Of a stretch of 64,000 bases of DNA, positions 48,308 through 58,164 are shown one piece after another (positions within the stretch are counted from its first letter, which is position 1; each line of letters opens with the position of its first letter). The DNA is taken from NCBI GenBank assembly GCA_016786615.1, contig JAEUVX010000009.1, positions 124,001 to 188,000 of the forward strand. Direction: 5' to 3'. The DNA is from Flavipsychrobacter sp. GTDB lineage: Bacteria > Bacteroidota > Bacteroidia > Chitinophagales > Chitinophagaceae. The notes under the pieces are model-generated. The model was not told the origin of the DNA, did no database searches, and worked only from the letters and a program-made list of their open reading frames with translations. The translations under genes and the position numbers were made by a program.

Positions 48308-50665
48308 ATGCAGGATAATATTGAGCCGATGTTTGCAGATAGCAGGCAAACAAATAATATAAACTTAGAAAAGCTGATATCAAGATTGGTCAATTATTGG
48401 CCCTCTATACTTATATCAGTATTAGTGGCATTATTGTTTGCTTTTGGTTATTTAAGATATGTAACACCACAATACCTTATCAAAGCGAGAGTGCTTGTTA
48501 AGAGTGAAAAAACCCAGGCACCGAATGGTGCATTATTAGAAGAGTTGGGAATGGCCCCGGCAGCAAGCAATGTAGAAAACGAAGTAGAGATATTCAAGAG
48601 CCGCATTTTGATGCAACGGGTAGTGGAGGATATGGATCTTCATATACAATATTTTATTCCCGGGGCAGTAAAAACGACAAGTCTGTATAATGATATACCA
48701 TTTACTATTATACCTGTATTACCAGATAGCAGCATTAAAACATATCAGCAATACACGGTAAATATTGTGAATAATATATTCACAATCAGGTATAATGATA
48801 CATCATTAAAAGCTGTATCCGGAGATACTGTAGTGTTACCACAAGGCAGATTTATTTTGAAGGGTAACCTTACAGATGGGACTTATAATGACGTTGATGA
48901 GTTTCTTGTAACAATAAGCCCGGTGGAAGGAATAGCAGATAGTTATTTGGGTTCATTGGTAGTAGAGTTAATAAACAGGCAGATAAATATTATCAACTTA
49001 TCGTTAAGGGATGTAATTGCGAATAGAGGTGAAGATGTATTATCTAAATTAATTGAGGTTTATCAACTGGCAAATGTTGATGATAAAAACGAAGTTGCAA
49101 ACGGGACTATCAGTTTTATCGAAGACAGGTTGAATCTGGTAACAGGCGAATTAGGTACGGTTGAGAGATCAATAGAACATTTTAAAAGCACAAATAAGAT
49201 AACAGACGTAGAAGCACAATCAAAACTGTTGCTTGATAATACAGGTAATAATCTGCAGGAACTAACTCAAAAAGAAATCCAGCTGAGGGTATTAGAATCA
49301 TTAGAAAAGTACATTCAGGACAATAATAATATCCGCCGAATAATGCCTGCAACCCTGATTGGAGAAGATGTAACATTGGTAGGGATTGTAAGCGACTATA
49401 ACAATCTGCAGCTACAGCGTCAAAAGCTAATGTTGACTTATACCGAGAATAGCCCTTATGTGAAGAATGTTGACATTCAATTAGAAGACCTGAGACAAGG
49501 GATGAAGAACTATATCACTTCACTAAGAAGGGGGTATCAGGTTACGGTAAATGAATTGAGAGCACGTGCCGGTATAATAGAAAATGACATCAGGCAAGTG
49601 CCGTCAAAAGAAAGACAGTATCTTGAATTTGCCAGACAACAACATATAAAACAGGAGCTTTACTTATTTCTGTTGAAGAAACGGGAAGAGACTGCCATAT
49701 CGAAATCTGCTACAGTTTCGAACCTTAAGATTGTCGATCCATCAAGAAATACAGGAGCGCCGGTATTTCCTGTTCGTACTCGAATATACCTTATGGCATT
49801 TGTGGTAGGATTGATAGTGCCCGGTATCAGGATTGTTATAAAAGAATTGTTCAATAACAGGGTATCATCTAAAGCTGATATTGAATCGGGAACTAATATG
49901 CCGATACTAGCTGAAATAGCATCTGTTGCAGATGGACAATCAATAGTAGTACGAAAAGACAGCAAGACTATAGTAGCAGAGCAGTTCAGGGCATTGCGTA
50001 CCAACATACAGTTTATGCTTACAGATGAAACGGAGAAAGTGGTAATGATTACATCAAGTATGAGTGGTGAGGGTAAATCTTTTATATCCATAAACCTTGC
50101 AAGTGCTATCGCTTTGTCCGGTAAAAAAGTTTTACTGATTGAACTGGATTTGAGAAAACCAAAGATTGCACAGCATTTGCAACTGAATAACCAACATGGT
50201 TTTTCTACCTATGCAATTGGTAAGGATGCTATTGATGCGATTATCATACCATCAGGAGTAACAGATGGGTTTGATATTATAGCATCGGGCCCTATACCGC
50301 CAAATCCGGCAGAGCTCATCATGTTGCCTAAAACGCAACAATTAATTAATGAATTGAAACAGAAATACGATTATATATTACTTGATACTGCACCTGTAGG
50401 GCTTGTTACAGATGCACAATTATTGAGTCCCTATTCAGATGCAGTTATATATCTGCTCAGGCAAGGATATACATATAAACAGCAGTTGAAAGCTGCGGAT
50501 ACATTATATAAGTCGGGTAAAATGAAAAGAATGGGGTTGGTAGTGAACGATGTTGAAATTAATAAGGGTAGTGAGTATGGATATGGCAAATATGGTTCGG
50601 GGTATTATGATGATGAGGTAGGCACATCTGGGTTCAATGTAAATAAGTTTATCAAACGTAAATAA
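48308..50665 (+). CDS. wzc: Wzc-like tyrosine autokinase and chain-length protein, 785 aa
   Basis: Inner-membrane BY-kinase that controls polysaccharide export and chain length. A Wzz domain with an N-terminal helix (about 32-52) and a second helix near 495-515 encloses a long periplasmic coiled region (about 255-420). The cytoplasmic kinase has Walker A SSMSGEGKSF near 584, the Walker A' block LLIELDLRKPK and Walker B DYILLDTAPVG. The C-terminal tyrosine cluster, YGYGKYGSGYYDD near 757-768, is the autophosphorylation tail. The CpsB-type phosphatase at 35208 is its likely partner. It starts 81 nt after the glycosyltransferase. Confidence 0.93.
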   Translation: MQDNIEPMFADSRQTNNINLEKLISRLVNYWPSILISVLVALLFAFGYLRYVTPQYLIKARVLVKSEKTQAPNGALLEELGMAPAASNVENEVEIFKSRILMQRVVEDMDLHIQYFIPGAVKTTSLYNDIPFTIIPVLPDSSIKTYQQYTVNIVNNIFTIRYNDTSLKAVSGDTVVLPQGRFILKGNLTDGTYNDVDEFLVTISPVEGIADSYLGSLVVELINRQINIINLSLRDVIANRGEDVLSKLIEVYQLANVDDKNEVANGTISFIEDRLNLVTGELGTVERSIEHFKSTNKITDVEAQSKLLLDNTGNNLQELTQKEIQLRVLESLEKYIQDNNNIRRIMPATLIGEDVTLVGIVSDYNNLQLQRQKLMLTYTENSPYVKNVDIQLEDLRQGMKNYITSLRRGYQVTVNELRARAGIIENDIRQVPSKERQYLEFARQQHIKQELYLFLLKKREETAISKSATVSNLKIVDPSRNTGAPVFPVRTRIYLMAFVVGLIVPGIRIVIKELFNNRVSSKADIESGTNMPILAEIASVADGQSIVVRKDSKTIVAEQFRALRTNIQFMLTDETEKVVMITSSMSGEGKSFISINLASAIALSGKKVLLIELDLRKPKIAQHLQLNNQHGFSTYAIGKDAIDAIIIPSGVTDGFDIIASGPIPPNPAELIMLPKTQQLINELKQKYDYILLDTAPVGLVTDAQLLSPYSDAVIYLLRQGYTYKQQLKAADTLYKSGKMKRMGLVVNDVEINKGSEYGYGKYGSGYYDDEVGTSGFNVNKFIKRK

Positions 50666-50686
50666 ATATATATTAACAACTAAATC

Positions 50687-51976
50687 ATGAGTCACTCTAA
50701 ACAACGAATTGCAGTAATAGGATTGGGTTATGTGGGTATGCCGTTAGCGGTAGAATTTGCAAAGTATTTCCCGGTAGTAGGGTTTGATATTAACGCGAAG
50801 AGAATTGAAGAACTGCAGAATCACCAGGACCATACATTGGAAGTAGATACAAAGGCACTGAAAGAAGTTATAGTGCAATCGAAACCGGAAGAGAAGGGGC
50901 TGCTATGTTCTAATAAACTGGAGGATATTTCCGACTGCAATTTTTATATCGTAACTGTACCAACGCCTGTTGATAAATATAATCGCCCAGACCTGACACC
51001 ATTGTATAAGGCAAGCGAAACTGTGGGTAAAGTATTGAAGCAAGGAGATGTAGTAATATACGAATCTACTGTTTACCCCGGTGTAACGGAGGAAGAATGT
51101 GTGCCTGTCCTGGAAAAAGTATCGGGGCTAAAATTTAATAAGGATTTCTACTGTGGTTATTCACCTGAACGAATCAACCCGGGCGATAAGCAACACACAG
51201 TTACCAAAATCAAAAAAGTTACATCAGGTTCTACACCGGAAATTGCCGATGCTGTAGATAAATTATATGGCTCAATTATTACAGCTGGTACGCATAAGGC
51301 TAGCAGTATAAAAGTTGCTGAAGCAGCGAAAGTTATTGAAAATGCACAGCGCGATATCAATATCGCATTCGTGAATGAATTGGCGAAGATATTTAATCGT
51401 ATGGGTATTGATACGCACGATGTATTGGAAGCCGCAGGTACCAAGTGGAATTTTCTGAAATTTAAACCCGGATTGGTTGGTGGCCACTGTATAGGTGTTG
51501 ACCCATATTATCTTGCACAAAAAGCACAGGAAGTAGGATATAATCCTGAAATTATTCTGGCTGGCCGCAGGATGAATGATGGTATGGGTGGATATATTGC
51601 TAATGAGGTAGTGAAAATGATGATTAAACGTAACCTCACAATCAAGAATTCAAACATCCTGATGTTAGGTGTAACATTTAAAGAAAATTGTCCTGACGTA
51701 AGAAATACAAGGGTAGTAGATATTATTGCCGAATTAAGGTCTTATGATATCAATCTTACTGTATATGATCCTTGGGCTAATCCTGCTGAAGTAAAACATG
51801 AATATGGTATTGATACCACGAATGATAAACCGGTTGGTAAATTTGATGCAGTAGTATTGGCTGTAGCACATGATGAGTTTATAGAGAAGGATTGGAAATC
51901 ATATTTGAACGATGACGGTATTATTTACGACGTAAAGGGTTGTTTAGATAAAGCACTTGTAGATCATAGGTTGTAA
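50687..51976 (+). CDS. UDP-sugar 6-dehydrogenase, TviB/WbpO-like, 429 aa
   Basis: NAD-dependent oxidation of a UDP-N-acetylhexosamine at C6 to the uronic acid. The NAD site IGLGYVGMP is at about 11-19, [16 protein letters not shown] is the family block, and the catalytic Cys lies in [12 protein letters not shown] near 268. Full length, with three Rossmann-like parts. The sequence resembles TviB/VipA and WbpO more than WbpA, but this cannot be settled by eye. It provides the uronic acid for the WbpD-like acetyltransferase that starts 5 nt downstream. Confidence 0.92.
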   Translation: MSHSKQRIAVIGLGYVGMPLAVEFAKYFPVVGFDINAKRIEELQNHQDHTLEVDTKALKEVIVQSKPEEKGLLCSNKLEDISDCNFYIVTVPTPVDKYNRPDLTPLYKASETVGKVLKQGDVVIYESTVYPGVTEEECVPVLEKVSGLKFNKDFYCGYSPERINPGDKQHTVTKIKKVTSGSTPEIADAVDKLYGSIITAGTHKASSIKVAEAAKVIENAQRDINIAFVNELAKIFNRMGIDTHDVLEAAGTKWNFLKFKPGLVGGHCIGVDPYYLAQKAQEVGYNPEIILAGRRMNDGMGGYIANEVVKMMIKRNLTIKNSNILMLGVTFKENCPDVRNTRVVDIIAELRSYDINLTVYDPWANPAEVKHEYGIDTTNDKPVGKFDAVVLAVAHDEFIEKDWKSYLNDDGIIYDVKGCLDKALVDHRL

Positions 51977-51981
51977 TTATT

Positions 51982-52551
51982 ATGCAATATTTCGCACACC
52001 ATACAGCGGTAATTGATGACGGATGTGAGATAGGCGAAGGCACAAAAGTCTGGCACTTTTCTCACATTATGCCAGATTGTAAAATTGGCAAAGGTTGCAA
52101 TATCGGACAGAACGTTGTGATAAGTCCTGAAGTAGTTTTAGGTAATAATGTTAAGATACAGAACAATGTATCATTATATACCGGAGTAACTTGCGATGAT
52201 GATGTGTTTCTTGGCCCATCTTGTGTTTTCACTAATGTTATAAATCCGCGGAGTGCTGTAAACAGGCGAAACCAATATGCAAAAACGCATGTAGGTAAGG
52301 GAGCTACTATAGGCGCTAATGCAACCATAGTTTGCGGACATGATATTGGTGCGTATGCTTTTATAGGTGCCGGTGCAGTAATAACAAAAGATGTACCACC
52401 ATACGCTTTAGTCGTAGGGAATCCTGCAAGACAAATGGGCTGGATGAGCGAGTATGGGCATAAGCTGAATTTTGATAAGGCAGGTAAAGCCACATGCCCG
52501 GAAAGCAATGAACAATACACATTAGTGAATGGTAGTGTTTCCAAACAATAA
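51982..52551 (+). CDS. WbpD/WlbB-like UDP-amino-uronate N-acetyltransferase, 189 aa
   Basis: Hexapeptide-repeat transferase. The opening [20 protein letters not shown] and [20 protein letters not shown], then [16 protein letters not shown] and [19 protein letters not shown], match the WbpD/WlbB family, which acetylates the 3-amino group of UDP-2-acetamido-3-amino-uronate. The oxidase (WbpB-type) of that pathway is not in the window, and the DegT enzyme at 41706 may serve as aminotransferase. A terminator-like hairpin follows the gene at 52571. Confidence 0.87.
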   Translation: MQYFAHHTAVIDDGCEIGEGTKVWHFSHIMPDCKIGKGCNIGQNVVISPEVVLGNNVKIQNNVSLYTGVTCDDDVFLGPSCVFTNVINPRSAVNRRNQYAKTHVGKGATIGANATIVCGHDIGAYAFIGAGAVITKDVPPYALVVGNPARQMGWMSEYGHKLNFDKAGKATCPESNEQYTLVNGSVSKQ

Positions 52552-52570
52552 TTATTATTTCTGATATTTT

Positions 52571-52606
52571 ACAGCTTCGGTAAATGCCGAAGCTGTTTCT
52601 GTTTTC
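52571..52606 (+). terminator. Internal terminator-like hairpin in the polysaccharide operon
   Basis: ACAGCTTCGG (52571-52580), loop TAAATG and CCGAAGCTGT (52587-52596) form a perfect 10-bp stem, then TTCTGTTTTCT. It lies between the acetyltransferase and the flippase in an otherwise unbroken gene run. This is where an UpxY-type antiterminator would matter. Confidence 0.75.
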
Positions 52607-52620
52607 TATAAAGCGCCTGT

Positions 52621-54099
52621 ATGGGTGTAGCTAAACAAGTAGGAAAAGGTTTCGTAAGTTATTTATGGCGCAATGTGTTGGAAAAAATCATGGGCCTGAT
52701 AGCTATGGTTTTTTTGGCAAGAGAGCTGACGCCTTATGATTTCGGGTTAGTTAGTATTACCGAAGTATTACTCTATCTCATATCAGTATTTGGCACTACC
52801 GGTCTGGCTGAGTTTTTATTGGCTTACAGAAAGGATGATACTGATGAAATTTTTAAAGCAGCGTTTTGGTTTAACATCATAATCACGGCAGTTATAGGTA
52901 TTCTGTTTCTATGTTGTGTACCATTGTGGTCTGTATGGCAGCACGATGAAAGGATTATTAATATTGGTGGTTTAATAGTTGGTGTATTTATATTTTCGCA
53001 ATTACAGACAATACCTAAAACATGGTTGAGTAAAAACCTGCAATTTGATAAACAGGTAAAAGTACAGGCACCGTTTATTGTATTGATACCATTAGCCAAG
53101 ATTGCTGCTGTATTTGCTGGTTGGGGTGTGTATAGTTTGATTATACCTACACTGGTATTTCAGCCAATACTAACCTACCTTTTATACAAGAGTACTTCCA
53201 TTTCATTAAGCTTTCAATTATATACCAATCGCTGGAAAGAGATTTATCATTTTACCAAACACCTGATAGGCGCAACCATATTCACACGCATTACCGATTA
53301 TGGAGATAAACTGATACTGGCTCGTTTTGTAGGTATAGATAAATTGGGGATTTACAATATTGCATTTCAACTGGCCGAGTTATTTACAGGCCAGTTGACA
53401 CAAGTGTCGAATAATGTGTTATCGTCGGTATTGCCAAAATATGTGGATGATAAAGAAAAGTTTTATCGTCATTATATAAGTTTCCTGAAAGCGTTCTCAT
53501 TTATAATTCTACCAGTATTGGCAATTATGTTTATCGCAGCAAAACCTATCATATTATTATTGTATGGCCCTAAATGGATAGAAGCAGTATTGCCGCTGCA
53601 GATTTTAACAATCTCTGCAGCATTTAAAGCATTGTCCAGTTCTTATGGTTGTGTAATGAATTCTTTCCATCAGAATAAGAAGAGCTTTTTTGTGACAGCA
53701 GTATATGGGCCTGTACACCTTGCTGCATCTGCTTTTGGTGCTATGTTTGGCTTAGCCGGGTTGGCTATAGCAGTTACTGTCGTAAAAATTGTATTTATCA
53801 ATTGGAACATTAAACAAGTTATGGATGTTGTTACAAAACCTTTTGTCAGATGGTACGAGGATGTGGCGCCATTTTTAATAATTAATATTCTATCAGGTGC
53901 TGTAATATATTTTATCGCATCATTGCTACCCAAAATACAACCACTAGCATTAACCATATGCATTGCTATTGGTTTTATAATATTATATATCGTATCACTC
54001 AGATTGGTATTGAAACAATCTTTGTCTGCAGTTGCAGTTACAATACATAATACGTTCCCTAAGCTGTCACCGTATTTCAATAAACTATTTTGTATATGA
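52621..54099 (+). CDS. Wzx-type oligosaccharide flippase (MOP superfamily), 492 aa
   Basis: Polytopic membrane protein with about 12-14 helices. The N-terminal GKGFVSYLWRNVLEKIMGLI and VFLARELTPYDFGLVSI are typical of the polysaccharide biosynthesis/MOP family that moves undecaprenyl-linked sugar units across the inner membrane. The length is normal. It starts with ATG at 52621, 14 nt after the end of the hairpin and its T-rich tail, and overlaps the next glycosyltransferase start by 4 nt (ATGA). Confidence 0.9.
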   Translation: MGVAKQVGKGFVSYLWRNVLEKIMGLIAMVFLARELTPYDFGLVSITEVLLYLISVFGTTGLAEFLLAYRKDDTDEIFKAAFWFNIIITAVIGILFLCCVPLWSVWQHDERIINIGGLIVGVFIFSQLQTIPKTWLSKNLQFDKQVKVQAPFIVLIPLAKIAAVFAGWGVYSLIIPTLVFQPILTYLLYKSTSISLSFQLYTNRWKEIYHFTKHLIGATIFTRITDYGDKLILARFVGIDKLGIYNIAFQLAELFTGQLTQVSNNVLSSVLPKYVDDKEKFYRHYISFLKAFSFIILPVLAIMFIAAKPIILLLYGPKWIEAVLPLQILTISAAFKALSSSYGCVMNSFHQNKKSFFVTAVYGPVHLAASAFGAMFGLAGLAIAVTVVKIVFINWNIKQVMDVVTKPFVRWYEDVAPFLIINILSGAVIYFIASLLPKIQPLALTICIAIGFIILYIVSLRLVLKQSLSAVAVTIHNTFPKLSPYFNKLFCI

Positions 54100-55316
54100 A
54101 GCGCATTGCCTTAGTAGGCAATATGAACAATAATTTTTTTGCCATTACCCGTTATCTGAGAGATAATGGATATGAGGCACATCTGTTTTACAGATTGGCT
54201 ATGGAGCATTTTCAGCCAATAGCGGATAGCTATGACAATGCATTTCAATCTTATTGCCATCAGGTTGACTGGTTAGATAATTGTTTCCATAATGTTGATA
54301 CAAATAAAGTGAAGCAAGCATTAAGCGGGTTCGATTTCTATATCGGACAAGGCGAGGAGGCCGCAGTTGCAGGTAAATGCGGTATTAACATGGATGTATA
54401 TTACCCTTATGGTTCAGATGTATATAAATACGCTAAGTTGCCGCAGAGATATAGTTTAAGGAGCAGATTGAAGTCTTTGGTAAGCAATTCAAATAACAGG
54501 CCATCTTATAAGCAGATGCAGGAAGGCACTATGGCGAAATACCTGAAAGGTGCTATAGTACAAGCAAAGTATATCCTTGCAGATTCCACTAACGAAGCTT
54601 TTGAAACCGAATTGAGAATGCTGGGTTGCAATGGCGTTTACAGGAATGTGCCAATGCCATTTGTGTATTATCCTGAATATCAGAAATTGTTTGATGGCTA
54701 TATTCCCGAAAGTGGTATTGTACCTGTAATAGATAATATCAGAAATAAACACGACTTCATATTATTATACCATGGCAGGCAGGAATGGGCAACATACCAT
54801 AATAAGTTTACAGGAAAGAACACAAATCATCTAATAGAAGGATTTGCCTCTTATATAAAAGAGCAACCAATATCTAAAGCATGTTTAGTGATGCTGGAAT
54901 ATGGATCGGATGTAGAACATTCAAAAAGATTAATAGAAGAACTCGGTATAGAACAACATGTGTACTGGTTGCCGAAAATGTATAGAAAGGAACTGATGTA
55001 TGTGGTAAAACACGCAGATGTGTGTTGTGGTGAATTTGCACATAGTTTTCTCACATTCGGTACAGTGATAGAAGCAATGTTGATGAAAAAGCCGGTAATA
55101 ACTTATCGTGAAGATGATTACTATACTGCCACATATCCTGAGCTCTATCCTTGTTATAATGCAAAGCAACCGAATGAAATAAAGATTGCAATCCAGCAAG
55201 CTATAGAAAATACAAACGAAAGAAAAGATAAGGGTAACCAAGCCTACGAATGGGTAATGAAATATTTTATTCAGAACCCGTTAAATGAATTATTGAATAT
55301 CATTGAAAGCAAATAA
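54096..55316 (+). CDS. Glycosyltransferase, paralogue of the protein at 47075, 406 aa
   Basis: The start KRIALVGNMNNNFFAITRYLR closely resembles the start of the 47075 product. The C-terminal part, GEFAHSFLTFGTVIEAMLMKKP, resembles the donor-binding segment of GT-B enzymes. The ATG at 54096 overlaps the flippase stop codon (ATGA); a TTG two codons upstream is less likely. The next gene begins with the last A of its stop (TAATG). The acceptor and donor sugars are unknown. Confidence 0.75.
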   Translation: MKRIALVGNMNNNFFAITRYLRDNGYEAHLFYRLAMEHFQPIADSYDNAFQSYCHQVDWLDNCFHNVDTNKVKQALSGFDFYIGQGEEAAVAGKCGINMDVYYPYGSDVYKYAKLPQRYSLRSRLKSLVSNSNNRPSYKQMQEGTMAKYLKGAIVQAKYILADSTNEAFETELRMLGCNGVYRNVPMPFVYYPEYQKLFDGYIPESGIVPVIDNIRNKHDFILLYHGRQEWATYHNKFTGKNTNHLIEGFASYIKEQPISKACLVMLEYGSDVEHSKRLIEELGIEQHVYWLPKMYRKELMYVVKHADVCCGEFAHSFLTFGTVIEAMLMKKPVITYREDDYYTATYPELYPCYNAKQPNEIKIAIQQAIENTNERKDKGNQAYEWVMKYFIQNPLNELLNIIESK

Positions 55317-56437
55317 TGATTAAGAAGGTTAGAGTACTTTTTACTATACCGAACTTTATAACTGCCGGTAGCGGCAGAGAGATGATGAACATTATAGACA
55401 GGTTAGATAAAAACTTGTTTGAGCCATATATATGTGTGCAGCAGGAAGGCGGTGCTCTTTTTGAAGAGGCTATTATGAAGCAATACCACATCATTGTTCA
55501 TGATTTTATGGTGCATAATGCTACCGGAATGATAGCGACAATAAAAGGAGCGAAAAGATTGGCTGCAGGATTTAAAAAATACAAGTTTGATATATGGCAG
55601 TCTTTTAACTGGTCGTCAGACTATTCAGAGGCATTAATAGCGAAATTTTCAGGAGCAAAGTATGTATATGTAAAGAAAAACATGAACTGGGACAGGGCAG
55701 CCTGGAAGGTGAAAAGTTTTTTGTCAAATCAAATAATTGCACGAAACACAACAATGTTCAGAGTATTTTTTGCACCACCATACCTGCGCACCAAAACTCA
55801 TTTTATTCCGGGGGCAGTGGATGTTACTGTTTTCCAAGAACAACGAAATAAAACACTGCGAGTTAATTTTCATATACCTGAAGATGCATTTTTGATTTGT
55901 TGTGTTGCACAGTTGGTAAGGGTAAAAGACCAGCTAACATTGATAAAGGCAGTTGCACAAACTGATGCATACCTGATATTGGCAGGTGCTGCCCGGGATG
56001 AAGAGTACGTTTCGGAACTGCATAATCTCATTGAAACTTTCGGGCTGAAGGAAAGAGTGAAAATTGCCGGTTCTGTAAATAATATTGCCGGTTTACTAAA
56101 TGCATGTGATGTATTTGTTCTGCCCACAACAAATATAGGTGGCCATGAAGAAGGAAGCCCTGTTGCACTAATAGAAGCAATGGCTGTGAAACTGCCTTGC
56201 ATCGCCAGTAATGTAGCAGGCAACAGAGACTTGATACAAACAAACGAAACAGGATTATTGTTTGCCCCAAATAGTGTAGAGGAATTAGTAGCATGTATTA
56301 ATAAATACAGAGCAGAGCCCGAGTATGTGAAAAAAATGGTAGAAAATGCATACGAATTGATAATAAACGAACATACGTTAGATATAGAGGCTGCTTCATT
56401 TTCAAAGGTTTATAAAAAGATGATGCGCATAAGATAA
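55316..56437 (+). CDS. GT4-family glycosyltransferase, 373 aa
   Basis: A retaining GT-B sugar transferase. The N-terminal half begins KVRVLFTIPNFITAGSGREM, and the donor-binding half has the GT4 pattern EEGSPVALIEAMAVKLPCIA followed by SNVAGNRDLI and TGLLFAP. FVLPT and the Glu of EAM are the standard positions. It is linked to its neighbours by one-base TAATG overlaps on both sides. The linkage it makes cannot be told from sequence. Confidence 0.87.
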   Translation: MIKKVRVLFTIPNFITAGSGREMMNIIDRLDKNLFEPYICVQQEGGALFEEAIMKQYHIIVHDFMVHNATGMIATIKGAKRLAAGFKKYKFDIWQSFNWSSDYSEALIAKFSGAKYVYVKKNMNWDRAAWKVKSFLSNQIIARNTTMFRVFFAPPYLRTKTHFIPGAVDVTVFQEQRNKTLRVNFHIPEDAFLICCVAQLVRVKDQLTLIKAVAQTDAYLILAGAARDEEYVSELHNLIETFGLKERVKIAGSVNNIAGLLNACDVFVLPTTNIGGHEEGSPVALIEAMAVKLPCIASNVAGNRDLIQTNETGLLFAPNSVEELVACINKYRAEPEYVKKMVENAYELIINEHTLDIEAASFSKVYKKMMRIR

Positions 56438-58164
56438 TGAGTGCATTTTACGATATATGGATAAGTAATAAGAAGGGAAATCCTTTATACCGCCGTTTGG
56501 ATAATGATGAATGGGTAGCGCAAAAAGATATACCCGATACATTCATTAGCTTACCGGGAAATGATAAGCATATACACGAGTATAATAATGGTGATGCAGC
56601 GATAATAGTAATAGGAAATTTTTATCATAGTATTGGTTTACCAGAATTACTAAATGATTGTTTAGGGTATATAGATAATGCAGGTTCATTTGATGAACCT
56701 GCAGGCCACTACATAATATTCATATACAGGAAATATGATAAGACATATCATGTATTTACAAACAGATTAGGGACGTATCATGCCTATTGGTTGAGCATTA
56801 ATGGTACAAATGCAATCAGTACTTATTATACAGGGCTTGCTAAATCAGCAATAACTAAAACGCTTGATTGGGAAGGTATTACCGGTTTTATGGCAATGGG
56901 TTTTTTCCCTGGTAACACTACCTACCTGGAAGGTATATCGATATTAGAACCAGCGTCTCATTATGTTTTCAATGAACAGTTGGATATGCTGAAACATCAG
57001 CGATACTGGAATTGGCAGCATAATCCTGTGGAGCAACAAGATAAACAGTTGTTTAAAAATTTTGATTCTATATTATCAGATATTCTTACAACTGCAACGG
57101 AAGAACAAAGAGTAGCATTGCCTGTTTCAGGAGGATTAGATTCACGCACACTCGCAGGTGTTTTAGGGAGTCATCGAAATAATGCATTATCAGTATGGTC
57201 ATATTCATATGGTTTTGACAAAGAATCAAAAGAGATAAAAATTGCTTCAAAAATCGCATCTGCACATAAGTTTGATTTTAACGGATATGCAGTGCCAAGA
57301 TATTTGTTTGATAAAGCAGATGCTATTGCAGATTCAGTAGAACTGTTTCAATATATCGATGGCACAAGACAGGCATGTATGTTGGATGAATTGATGCATA
57401 GAGCGGATGTAGTAATAGGTGGGCATTGGGGTGATGTATGGATGGATGATATGGGGATGGACAATATGGACGAAGATACATTCTTCCAAAAAAAAGTTGT
57501 AAAAAAAGGGAGTGATTGGCTATTGAAAGAAGTATGCAAGCCACATTACCCCAGCTATGAAAATTTTCTGAAAAATTATTTTAATAATTGGACATATAAT
57601 TACCGGCATATTAAGGATGTAGATTTCAGGATGAAGATTTTTAAGACTGACCAATGGTCTTTCAGGTGGACATTGCCCAGTATTAGAATGTATCAGGCTG
57701 CAGTGATGCCAGTACTACCATTTTATGATAAACGGATAGTTGACTTTTTTACTGAAATACCAACATCTGCAATCAAGAACAGGACGTTTCAAGTGGAGTA
57801 CTTGAAAGCGTATCATCCAAAGCTTGCTGATATAAAATGGCAGGAGTATGATAGTAATTTATACAACTACAAAACATATAATAACAGAAATATCGGTTAC
57901 AGAGTATTTAATAAAGCTAAAGCAATACTATCCGCTAAAAAACCGATCGTGAGAAACTGGGAGCTATTTTATTTAAACGAAGAAGGAAGAATAGGATTAG
58001 AGGATATATTATTGAATAACAAGCCATTCTTAAATATTGTTTCCGAAGATAAAGTAAAAGAACTATTGCATGATTTATATGAATACCCGAACGCAGCCAA
58101 CGGCTATAAGGTATCAATGATGCATACATTGGCAAGGTTTATGAAAATTGTATTTGGCGGATAA
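56437..58164 (+). CDS. Asparagine-synthetase-like amidotransferase without glutaminase Cys, 575 aa
   Basis: The synthetase domain is plain: the PP-loop LPVSGGLDSRTLAGVLG is near 228-245, then a HADVVIGGHWGDVW-like region. The N-terminal glutaminase-like fold is reduced: it begins MSAFYDIWISNKKGNP, with no Cys at position 2 and no GPD motif, although NRLGTYHAYWLS and ISILEPASHYVF are retained. It therefore cannot use glutamine by itself; it may take ammonia from another protein or catalyse another acyl transfer. It lies amid glycosyltransferases and is linked by TAATG overlaps to both neighbours. Confidence 0.8.
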   Translation: MSAFYDIWISNKKGNPLYRRLDNDEWVAQKDIPDTFISLPGNDKHIHEYNNGDAAIIVIGNFYHSIGLPELLNDCLGYIDNAGSFDEPAGHYIIFIYRKYDKTYHVFTNRLGTYHAYWLSINGTNAISTYYTGLAKSAITKTLDWEGITGFMAMGFFPGNTTYLEGISILEPASHYVFNEQLDMLKHQRYWNWQHNPVEQQDKQLFKNFDSILSDILTTATEEQRVALPVSGGLDSRTLAGVLGSHRNNALSVWSYSYGFDKESKEIKIASKIASAHKFDFNGYAVPRYLFDKADAIADSVELFQYIDGTRQACMLDELMHRADVVIGGHWGDVWMDDMGMDNMDEDTFFQKKVVKKGSDWLLKEVCKPHYPSYENFLKNYFNNWTYNYRHIKDVDFRMKIFKTDQWSFRWTLPSIRMYQAAVMPVLPFYDKRIVDFFTEIPTSAIKNRTFQVEYLKAYHPKLADIKWQEYDSNLYNYKTYNNRNIGYRVFNKAKAILSAKKPIVRNWELFYLNEEGRIGLEDILLNNKPFLNIVSEDKVKELLHDLYEYPNAANGYKVSMMHTLARFMKIVFGG

